DNA of 64,000 nucleotides from Colius striatus (Eukaryota > Chordata > Aves > Coliiformes > Coliidae), in assembly GCF_028858725.1 (NCBI RefSeq), contig NC_084790.1, forward strand, positions 5,400,001 to 5,464,000, in the 5' to 3' direction. Under the pieces are notes generated by a model. That model was not told the origin of the DNA. It was given only the letters and a program-made list of their open reading frames with translations, and did no database searches. Every line of letters begins with the position of its first letter. Within the stretch, counting starts at the first letter, position 1. This document shows positions 53,801-64,000 of this stretch, one piece after another. A program made the position numbers and the translations under genes.

Positions 53801-56800
53801 CTTAAGATGAAGGATTGGGTTGGGGGGTGGTGGAACTGGGAGGCTGAAAAGCCCGAAGTTGATGGAGTCGAAAGAATGAATGAATGAAGAGAGGAGGAGG
53901 GGTGAGGGGGGAAAAAAGTGAATCCATCAAGCAGACATTCCAAATATGAGGAATGTGGAAGTGAGTCGACCAGAGAGAATGAAACCAAGTAACTGGGGAG
54001 GGGGGTGGGGGGGAGAAGAGGGAGCTGGGTTGATAACAGCCCACAGACTTAAAACTGCAAGGGGATTTTTAAGTAGAGATCATTCCCAAACAACTCAGAG
54101 GTTTGGGGTGTTTGTGTGTTCCAAAGCCGAGGTGGGAGTTATTAAATATTTTTAAGGGTGTGAGGATTTAGTGTAGTGCATAGAAATGGATGGAGAAACC
54201 TTGCAATTATCTTTATTTTTCCCAGTCTTTGTTTCAAATGAATGTTTTCACACCAGAGAAATGCTCTTTGCGCCTGTGCAAAATTGTGCAACTAATTGTT
54301 TGTAACGAAATACTTTGAAATTTTGGATAATAGTGAGTGTGATTTCTTTGTTTGTCAGCATTAGTAAAAAATCTTTCTCCTTTGTGGTGGCTGGATTATC
54401 TAGAGATTGATCTGAACAAAGTTTGGTAGTTGGTTTCCATGTGAAATACAGATATTGTCTTGAACTCTGAGGTGAAATATGGGTTTAATCCAGTCCTGAG
54501 ATCATTCTCTTCCCCTTGAAACAGGTTTACAAGTTCTAGTATAATTAAAAATAAATAGTAGCATCCCTATTTACAGCAGGGCTTGAAAGGCAGGAGGAAT
54601 GCTCTTTTCTAAGGATGTTGAGTTTAGTGGGATTTGGTTTGTTCCTACTTTTTTGACAAATGGAGTGGGTAACAAACCTGATTTCTTCTTTACATTCTTT
54701 CTGTGAGCCCCCAGCTCTGAGCTGAGAGATGATTTTACACCTCTGAGAACTGTAGTCACTTGGAAATTAATAAATTTTTTATGATTTCCAGCTAGAAAAA
54801 CTATAAATAATTTGTTATTAAATCAGTCATTAATCATTTGTCAGTGTGTTTCTTCTGTGAGGTTTAAAACTGAGATAATTTAACCAATTTTAACCTGTCT
54901 GGGAGAAAGAATTTTCAGCCTCAAGTGAGTGAGGTGCCTTTATTTCCCTGTAACTGGCAAATATGTCAAAGAAATTCCAATTTAGCTGTAAACTTTCTGG
55001 CTTCAAATTTTGAACTTGTAGAAGATGGAGCCCATCCTGAGCAGATGCCCTTTGTTAAGAGCTTGATCATTTTTTCAATTTAGAAGAAAAGAATAAACCT
55101 AATTCCCTGGAGAACCTTGGTAGCAATTGCTAGGACTGAATCTGCTTCTCCCAGTTGAATTCGTTTCTGTCTTTGCCTTTTCAGTTAAAAAAAACCCCAA
55201 GCAAACAGAGATATGGCTCAGGGAAGTTGGGGTTAAAGTACTCACTTTGAAAATTGAGACCTTTCAGAATTAAAACAAAACAAAAAAAAAGAGATATTTC
55301 TGCCCCACCAGCCCAAGCCCCCAGCGATGTTAATGTTTTCCAGAGTTACTGGGAGAGTTTTGGGGATAGTTCAGACTGCTCAGGATGGCTCAAGGTTGGC
55401 CCAGGTGTTTGCAACTCCAGCTGGAGCAGGAGGAAATGTCTCCAGCCCCTTTTCCCTCCAGCACCCACTTTTCCACTGCCTTCCAGATTTGCTGGGTTTA
55501 GGAGTGGAAAGTGCCTCTCTCAATGCAGGCAGGAGGTGTTTCTGCTTTTTTGAGTGATAATGCTGTTTTTGGTAGAACAGTTTTGATGGGGAGAAGTGGG
55601 AGCCCAAAGCAAACACATAGGGAAGCCCCCAGGGGAGGCTGGTGTCTCCCACTTCTCAAAAATTGAGAGGAGTAGGAAAAATACCCACAAAACTGAGCAA
55701 CATGAGACCTGAAGTCTGTAAGTTTCTTTTTAATAAAAAGTCTTTTTAAGATGTTGCAGAGACTTTTCCTTTTTTTTTTTTTTTTGGTTTTGGTTTGGTT
55801 GTTTCTTTTTTTCTCCAGAAAAGAGCTTTTCACAAGTTTTAGGTGAAAACTCATTTTCACCGTGACCATTTAAAAGCTGGAATGAGGATGTGCACTCCTA
55901 AATCATCCAGTTGTGACCAGCACTGTGAGCTGCCTCTCTGGGTTTAGGGATGCCAGGGATTGTCAGCTACTAGACAGGTCCCAACAAACTGGGGGGAACA
56001 GTGGGGAGGAACCAGCAGAAGAAGCAGTTTGCAAGGTCTGTCCATCCTCCTTGCTGACAGAGGGGTCTGAGCCTTCGTGCACCTTTTTGTTTTGTGTGGT
56101 TTGAAGCATGAATATGACCTGGGAGGGTCCAGCAGTGAGTACCTGGAGGGTGAAAAAGGCACTTAACCAGCAAATTTGTAAAAAATTAAGAAAACAAGTG
56201 GCACAGGAGAAAAATGCATCAGTGACGGGGCTGGTGCCCTATGCTGGCATCTGCTTGGATGGCTTTTAGCTGCTGCAGGGAGAGGCAAGAGAGGCATTGC
56301 AGAGGCAGTTAGGGAGTAGTCTGCTCACTGGGAAAGTTTTCCTTGACCCATTTTTTTATGAACGGAGCAGCCCAGCCCCATGGGAGTGTGTGTCCACTCC
56401 AGAGAGGTGTGTGGTCGTTTAGCCCCGCTGCCTTGCCAGCTCATCTGCTCGTCACCAGTAAATGCGCAAGCTCTGCAGGGAATTGAGCTCAGAAATCTTT
56501 GCTGGAGTTTAACTGAAAATTGCAAGTTTATCCTGGAGGTTGTGGAGCTGGGGATATTGCAGGAGTCTCAGCTGGAAGGTTTTCCTTGTTTCTTCAAGAA
56601 GTGCTGGAGGGGTGTCCATACATCTCCATCTGTCTGTCTGTCCTTGTCCTTGAGTGTTTTCTGGTGACCCATGAGGTGTTCTGCCTAGGCAGCATCAAAA
56701 CCCAAGTCCCTGTTGAAGGGATGGGCTAGGAGAACGTTGGAATTGGACAAAGTGACTTTGAGGGGGTTCGTTCCCACTCCAATCCTGCCCTGAGCTAGGG

Positions 56801-58806
56801 TAGATGCCTTGGACCAAAGCAGGCTGGAGGTTTTACACCGTTTGTGCATTGGTAGTACCCCTAGGGAGCTATGGGAAAGTTAATGTAAGGTGTTGTTTTA
56901 AGCTAGTTTTCCTAAAACCAATGAAATAACCTACTGAAGGGGAGTGGAAACCAGTTCCACATTGGTTATGTCCTGTGTCCATAGCCTGCTCTTGAAGGTG
57001 CTGGAGAAGTCTTCATGGTTTAAAGATTTAAACCAAAAATAAAACTTGAAGTGAATTCTCCTCTGGCCAGACTTAGCAACAGATAGGGCTTTCTGGAAGG
57101 GGATCTTGTGAAGGTTGGGGTCCTGCTTCCCATTCCAGGGTCCTGCCAGGTCTTCCTGCGGGGAACACTCCACAACTCTCATCCCATTGTCCCTCTTGGT
57201 GAGGGAGCAGGAGACGTCGTAGGGATGGTGCTGGAAACAGGGTGGGAGCAGCTGGGAGGGCACTGCCAGGGCAGCAGCATGGGCATGAAAGCATGCCCAT
57301 TCCTCCCAACTCCTGATGCCAAAGAGCAGGAGAGCACAGCCTTCCATCAAGGAAAAAAAAAAGAGAAAATAAACAAACATTATAAAGCTGTCTGTCCGTC
57401 TCCGAGGAGCCTCGCGATCCGTCAGGAAATGGGTCATTTATTTTATTGTAACTGACACTTGGGAGCCCTGACATGGTCAGAGCTGAAATTTCACACTTTT
57501 CTAGCTACTGTAATTGTCTGCATCCCCAGCAGAACAAAGTCCTTGCTTTATTTTTTAAGAGTAATCCACCAGGTTGAGTTTTAAGATGCTCCGAACACGG
57601 TCCACCTGTAATAAAAGCGGCGGCAGCCCTGAGCACTGGGAACCGCTGCGAGCTGGCAGAGCTCCACACAGCATGCAGCGAGATGCAAATCCCGCCCAGG
57701 ACGGGGTATTGGGATGTGTAAACAGCACTTGAGATTACAGGGAAATTGATCTGTGCAAAAAGGAGAAAGTTTTGACTCTGAGGAAAAGCCCTGCTGCTGT
57801 TTCTCTTCCCACCCCCCCCACCCCCCCCCAAGGTTAAGAGCAGAGATCCTGGGGGAGCAGCCTCCCGGACCGACATGTGAAAGAGGCAGGAGAATAGTGA
57901 TCTAGAGCCAAATAAAAGGGAAGAGAATAAAACTAAACAAAAAATAAAAAGGCTCTCAGGGCCAGATTTTCACCCACAATTGGAGCCAGATTTTTCTGAC
58001 TCGTGTTTAAGCGTCTAAATAAAAGCTCCGTTTTCAGAAGCGATTAGCGCCTGATGTGCTGAGCGCTCTTGAAAAATCTGACTTTTGGGATTCCTTCTTG
58101 TTTCTTGAGATTTGCAGCTCACAGCCAGGAGGTTTCAGCAGTTACTGTCCCCCCCACGTCCTGCCCCTTTTCCCCCACGAAACCACAAAGGCTGCTGCAG
58201 CCCTGCAGGAGGGAGTGAATGCTGGGGGTGCAGGACTAGAGAAATTACTTCTCCCCCTGACTTTTTAGCTCTTCATCTGTGTTGAGAGCAGTTGGTGCTC
58301 ACAGCGAAAGGTTTGCCAAACTATTTGTTTGTCAAACAGCTCCCAGGAATTTTGATTCCTGGTATGGGCAGGGGGTCAGGAGCTGAGAGCGAGGTGCAGA
58401 ATAAGGGACACAGAGCTGCTGCATGATGGGGTGGGGATGCAGTGATGCCTGAGATGCTCCATTCTCCCTTCTAGCTCTACATTTCCTCTGATGTTTATCA
58501 CCTGCAAAGCACTGACTTTGCTTAAACTCCCACAGGACCCAAAGCTGTGGGTTTGGACCTTCTGAGTGTGGTGCGTGCAGATAACTACCTGCAATTAAAC
58601 AATACCCATCTGAAGGTATCATAAGCAATAGCAGTGTTTACCTGTGAGGGGTTGGGAAATGCTGCATCCTCAACAGCAACACTGCTGAGTTCTGCAGCTC
58701 TGCCTTCTAACCAAGACTGTCAGGTTTAGCCAAATTACTCCTCGGTTACTACTTGTCACATGCAAGCAGCCTTCATCTCTGGGGCAGATAGTTGTGTGTT
58801 GTATAC

Positions 58807-58823
58807 ACCCACACACACACACA
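58807..58823 (+). repeat. Short CA microsatellite
   Basis: About eight CA dinucleotides with one interruption, followed by ATGTACATG. Confidence 0.8.
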
Positions 58824-59040
58824 TGTACATGTTGGAGTGTACCTATTTCCTTTGCTAAGAAGATCGTGTTTTGTGATCAGTGGTTGAAACCTCTGGCATA
58901 AAAGTATTTACAAAGAAACTGAGAAAATGACCAAAGACTAAAAGCCAGTTGTGGTGTGTCTAAGGGAGAGCAGCTTGTGGCTGCTGTGAGGCTTTATGGA
59001 GTTGTTTGTTGGGGTGTAATTGCACGAGAAGCCAAGAACC

Positions 59041-59194
59041 TCGTATAGATGTTGTACATTTAGGCTCAGATTCGCAAGGTTCCTAAGGTTGTGCTTTTGA
59101 ACAGGGAAGCCATCCTTTTGAAGTGAACTGGGCTGCTTCAATGGCAAAGTGAGCCATGTGCTGAATTTGAGCCTAAATATACAACTTTATACGA
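59041..59194. repeat. Inverted-repeat element (MITE-like or hairpin) in IGF2BP1 intron 2
   Basis: The left arm (59041-59072) contains TCGTATAGATGTTGTACATT followed by TAGGCTCAGATT. The right arm (59164-59194) is its reverse complement with about 28 of 32 positions matching. The loop is roughly 90 bases and unique. Long, imperfect terminal inverted repeats on a 154-base unit look like a non-autonomous DNA transposon fossil, but no family could be named. Confidence 0.55.
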
Positions 59195-62100
59195 ACTTTA
59201 TATAGTCATTGTTTAGCGTTCAGCTGCAGCTGAGCTAATAACGCAACAGATTTCTCTGACATCTGCAGCCTCTTCTTGCTTGTGGCAGAGATGCAAAGTG
59301 GCTGTGACTTTTATATGTGATACACATTGGCGGGAGAGAGTTATTTGTGACTTTTGAAAAGCTGCGGCTTGAAGGAAGCGTTTTCCCTGATGATCCTTCA
59401 TCCGCCCCGTGATGTTGTTCTGTGCCTTACTGGCTGCACACCCCTGCATGCCTGGCATGAACGTTTGCACAGCACAAATTATATATTTAGTTTCCCCAAA
59501 TACTTGTTCCTGCTACTTTCTGCTGCTGTTTGTGCCAGTAAAACTTGGCGATGGGAATGTTTATGGAAGGCAGACAGGAGAGAGGGCACGAACATGTCTG
59601 AGGGGAATTCACTTAGGAAAAAATCCAGATCAGATATTCAGACAGCTTTGTGCTGGGTTTCCCTAATGGTGCATTGAATTTATTTGGTGTGTGTTTGTCA
59701 GGTTGGCTTTTCATGCTGCCTGTGCCGAAGCAGTGGTGGGCTTTAAATGGCACTGCTTGGGCACTGCTATTTACTCTGTAACCAGGTGGACAGCAATGGA
59801 ATAGAAAAGCCCCATCTTTGCCGTTTTCCAGCTTTTGCTTTGTCCCACCTGAGCCTCAGCCTTTTCCTTTTCTTCTCTTACTCATGATTCCCTTGCTAAA
59901 AAAACCTGAAACACCAAACTAACAAACACAGAACATCTTTCCTTGTCTGGAAACTTTGCATCTCCTCTACTGCTGGTCCAGCTCTCGTGAGATGAAGGAA
60001 ATAGCTGGAGGATTTAGCTCTCTCCCAAACCCAAGTAGATGCACGAGGAGTGTAGGCTCTGTGGGCACTGCTGGCTTCCTTGACCAGACTGGCCAAGGTG
60101 GATTCATTGGCATCTTTCCTCCTCCTAATGAAGGCTCTTTGTGGGAAACCACGATTTCTCATTTTTTGATGAAAACACTAGATTGTGTTTTCCTAGAAGA
60201 GTTTTGCTTTGCCCTTGCCTCCTTTGTCAAGAGGAAATGCAAGAGAAACTGAGTCTGGCTTCAACTAGATTTGGTAAAGAAGTTGGTTCTTATATTTAAA
60301 AGTAATAAAAACCTCGCTTGAACTTTTTTTGTCTCAGTTACTTTCTTCTCTTTACCTTCCCTTAGACAGAAGAGCAGACACATTTTGATTTCACTTGCAG
60401 TTTTCAGTGGAAAATCCTCAGCAGTTGTAACCCACGTGGGGCTCAGCCACAGCCCCGGCAGCGATGCGAGACCCACTGCAGATCTGTGTGCCATCCCTAC
60501 CTGGACCCACCAATGCTGGTGTCTGGGCTGGAAGGGGCTTTAGAAGCTCCTGTCTTGGACCTGAGCTGGGACTTGTGCTCAATGTGATGGGGACAAGTGT
60601 GCTGCTCGCAGCCCAGGCTGCTGGAGGCATGAGCCCCCGCCTCCTGCCACCTCCCCACTCAAACTGGGAGGACTGGCAGGTCTGATATGGCATCACAGGT
60701 TTTAACTTGAGTTCTGACAAAAGGGTCTCCACCCTCGAATTAAGTTCAGAAGATAGTATAATCCGTTTTGTAACTTCTGGATTCTCCCTTTATGAGTCTA
60801 CTTTGATCTTGGAGGGCTTGTCTGCGTGCAATCGCTGCACTGGTTAAACCTGATTTGGCTTTAAAACAGGCTGGGTGCCACTGGCACAGGGCCCTGCACA
60901 GAGACTCTCCTGCACCAATTTTTGATCCGGTTCTTATCTGACAAATCTGTACCTGCCAGGCACAAGAGGCTCTGCAGAGTTTGTGCCTCTCTCCAGCGTG
61001 GTAACACCGCAGTGGAGCAGCTCTCAAAAGCTGCAGGTCCCTGTGCCACCACCTCCTGACACAGGCCTTGATCAGAAAAACCCTCAGAAGTCACAGGCAG
61101 TTTTGTTTCCTCTTCCTTTCTCATGCTGGCACGTGCTTGTGCATCTGAAGTTGTTGGGGCCCTGAATCCTTGTGGGGTTTGTAAAGTCTCTAGTAAGAGG
61201 CCAATACCCCACTGTCCAGGGGAGGGGCTGGAAACCCAGAATGAAAAGATGTCCTTGGATACATTGTGTAGGCAAAATGATATGAGCCGTATCTGAGTGA
61301 CAGCTGACAATCACCCTGATAATGATGCTTAATTAGTGAGAAATTAGAGTGTTCTAAGACCCAAGAGCATGTGCTGATGGGGTTTGGGGTTCCTGCTCAT
61401 GCTGGCAGTCTGGAAGTTGCTCAAAGCTTCAACTTGGCTGCTTTCCTAAGTCTGAACTCATCTCAAAGCATCCCCAAGCCTGTAGCACCAACAGAGCCAC
61501 TGGATACCAGTTAGAAATGCCTCCTGAGTGCTGGAGGAGGGCAGAGGTGCCCTCTCGTGGTAAGAAGTGGGTGAGAGGTTCACGGGTGGCACCTATCTGC
61601 TGGCCGAAAGCCCATCCCCAGCACCCTAACAGAGGTGGTAGCAAAGAGCAGGAGTTGATGGGACCATGCTGTGGGTTTCACACATTCCAGGCTCTTATGT
61701 TGTACATTGTTGGATATGGGGAGAACGGCAGGAGCCATCTGTGCCAATGGCTGATGTCAGAGCTCCTGAAGGCAGGTGGCTGAGAGAGAATCCACGCTCA
61801 GGAACTTTTCTATTCAAAGTCAGCTGTGGTGAGTGAAGGGAGATGCTCTGAGGTGTGCAAAATGCACCAAAATGCAGAATATGCATTCTGTCCCGTGTGC
61901 TTTTCGTGCAGGTTTTTGTATGGGTGTCAGGGGTGGAGGGAAGCTAACAGCTCTGGAGTTGGCAGAGCTCCCTCCAGCGCTCTGAGGACATGCAGGTGAC
62001 ACTACCTGCTCCCTTGCTCAGCTACCTTGGAGTTAGTTACCTGTGCTGCACTCTGAAGTGACAGTCTCGGAAGGGCTTCAAGGTACAAGGGTGAAAGATG

Positions 62101-64000
62101 GGGTGAGGAAAGTCTCACTTCTGCTGCTCCTCCACACATAACGGTCTGCAACAAAATTTACCTTTAAGCATCACGTTTGTTGGTGTGTTCATAGGCCAGC
62201 CAGTGCCAGCTCAGGGGTCAGGTGTCTCTGAGAACTGCGATTTCAGGTTTTTCTCGAGGAGGGGTGAGAATGCCTCAAGATGTCTCGAGGGCTGCTGGGT
62301 CACAGTGGTGCCAAGCTCCTGGCTGGGAGGGAACTGGTGTGTTCCCTGCCACCTGGTTGTCAGAGGCAGCATGTCCTGCTGAGGTCTGGGGTCAGGGGAA
62401 CACAACAAATTTAGGTGGGCTTTGGGGCATATTCAGAGCATCAAAAAGAGCCTTTCAATGAGTGGCAACCTGCCTGGGAATTAGAATGGAAAGATAATGC
62501 AAAATGGATGCATTGTATAAACCTCATCCATCTCTCCTCTCTATTACTTACTGTTGAACTTGTCCTGTCTGCAGACACTTGATGTATTGACTTTGGTAAG
62601 GATTAGCTGCAGAAGTCCAGGGGATGACTAGAGTCTTCCTCTGGTGAGTCAAAGTTTTGAGATTTCTTTGAGATTTCTTGCATCTTTTGAAGCATCGGAG
62701 TGTTGGCTCCTCTCAGAGGTTGGCACTTACCTGGGTGGACGTGGTGTGTGCTCCTTGCCAGTCCATCTATGAAGGATCAATGGGGAAAATGAGGAGTGGA
62801 AAGGCTGCACAGCAGTTAACAGAGGAGTGAATACAAGGCAGAGCATTTTTACCAGCTCTGGTCTCTCCCCTCTGCACCTGAGATACGCAGCAGCTGTTCT
62901 AATACCAGGAATGAGTTCTCCAAGGCTTCCAAAGGGCTCCTTGTGGACAACTCATTCTCAGCAGTGTCCTGAAAAAATCTCATTGATTATTAGGTGTGAT
63001 GTTCTCTGTATAAAGTGGTTCCAAAAAAGAGCTAATGGAGAGAAACCAATTAGACAGATTTATTAGCCCATGATCAAGTTCTGGTGGGTGAGATGATTGA
63101 TGGAAAGGATTAATCACGTTGTGCTTGCTTGCCAGAGATAACTGCTAGCCAAGGGAAGGGGGTCTGTATGAGACTCTTGCGTGGAGGGTGTGTTTCTCCA
63201 AAACCCCACAGCCAGTTCACTTCTGTGCCCCTCCAGCTGCAGGAAGCCACATGTCTTTGTTGGCTTGGCCTGATCTCCTCAGGAGGGGCCTCTTGGACTG
63301 TTTCTCTTCAAGGGATGAGCCTGGTTTTCTCTCTGCTTTTCTTTCTGCTACTGCTGCTTTAATCTCGTTGTTATACGTATTTGCATATTTCTTTCTCAAC
63401 CTCCTCTTCCTTTTATTCCACCCCCAAATCTCCTTCCCATCAGCCACCCTGCAGCTCTGGCTTTGCTGTTGCACAGGCGCAGCTGGGACTCTCCTCTTGC
63501 CTTGACTGAGTCTCTTAGCGAACAGCAGCCCCTGACCACAGAGGCTTTTCACTGGGGTGTGGTTATAGAGAAGTTGCGTCTTCATGAACATTTAGGGTAT
63601 GAAGGCAAGCAGGTCATTTGGATTGGAAGGAAGGAGGATGGCAGCTCAAAATAACACAAAATGGTTTTAGAAGAAAGAGTATCAGGGTTGAAGAGTCTGT
63701 TGCACTGATGACATTGACTTCTGGTGGGAGCAGTTGTTTTGGAGGCAGGGGATGGTTCTCTGGGAGACCCTTGGCCTTTCTTTATGGGAGATACAAAAAA
63801 GTCATTGTTTAAATCAGTGTTTCCTGAGCAGGCTGCAAGCTGGATCCCTTTTCAGGGCAACAAAAGGAGTGCCCTTCTTCTTTCACATTCCATCCCTCCT
63901 GGATCCTGCTCAACTGTAGCACATTTGGGAACTTTTTGATGAGGTTCTACCACTTTTTGTTCTTGTGGGACCATAACTGACCTGCCTCATATCACAACCC

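Larger units (their letters stand above)
50854..64000 (+). other. IGF2BP1: IGF2BP1 intron 2 (runs past the right edge)
   Basis: After the donor GTAATAC at 50854 no further IGF2BP1 exon is seen (exon 3 should encode SRKIQIRNIP or similar). More than 13 kb of intron is therefore present. It contains no CR1 copy that I can find, one inverted-repeat element (59041-59194), simple repeats, and otherwise unique sequence. Confidence 0.7.

Overview
The window is vertebrate nuclear DNA, almost certainly from a bird. Its interspersed repeats are nearly all CR1 LINEs with ATTCTATG-type 3' tails, the introns are short, promoters sit in dense CpG islands, and there is one avian-type endogenous retrovirus LTR. 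The genes belong to the block that in human lies on 17q21.32: CALCOCO2, ATP5MC1, UBE2Z, SNF8, GIP, IGF2BP1. Exons were assigned by reading splice sites with preserved phase and by comparing translations with remembered human proteins. No database search was run.

Layout. Positions 278-3974 (minus) hold six coding exons of CALCOCO2/NDP52, an autophagy receptor; its C-terminal half lies beyond the left edge. A CpG island at about 5560-7300 separates its probable first exon from ATP5MC1 (plus, 7388-9218), the c-subunit of mitochondrial ATP synthase, and carries four CCAAT boxes. UBE2Z (plus, 12145-23900, with a 3' UTR to about 26235) is complete in seven exons. It is an E2 enzyme for ubiquitin and FAT10. 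A solo LTR (20772-22099, perfect 5-bp target duplication) lies in its last intron. SNF8/VPS22 (minus, 30243-26625) is complete in eight exons and meets UBE2Z tail to tail. GIP (minus, 36745-35025) encodes the incretin precursor; three coding exons were found and the last short one was not resolved. IGF2BP1 (plus) starts at 49524 in a large CpG island; exons 1 and 2 are present and intron 2 runs past the right edge.

The neighbours do not form one pathway. They are a conserved synteny block mixing housekeeping genes with CpG-island promoters (ATP5MC1, UBE2Z, SNF8) and regulated genes (GIP, IGF2BP1). CALCOCO2 and SNF8 both feed the lysosomal route, one through selective autophagy and one through ESCRT-II, but nothing in the sequence shows co-regulation.

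The most interesting observations are: a second hormone-like segment at the C-terminal end of proGIP that resembles the C-terminal half of GIP itself; the unusual GIP N-terminus; an inverted-repeat element in IGF2BP1 intron 2; a cluster of palindromic TCAAAGCAC/AGGTCA motifs just downstream of GIP; a possible unrecognised spliced transcript upstream of GIP; and the head-to-head orientation of CALCOCO2 and ATP5MC1. I found no CRISPR array, tRNA, rRNA or bacterial-type system. No clearly novel multi-gene system is visible.
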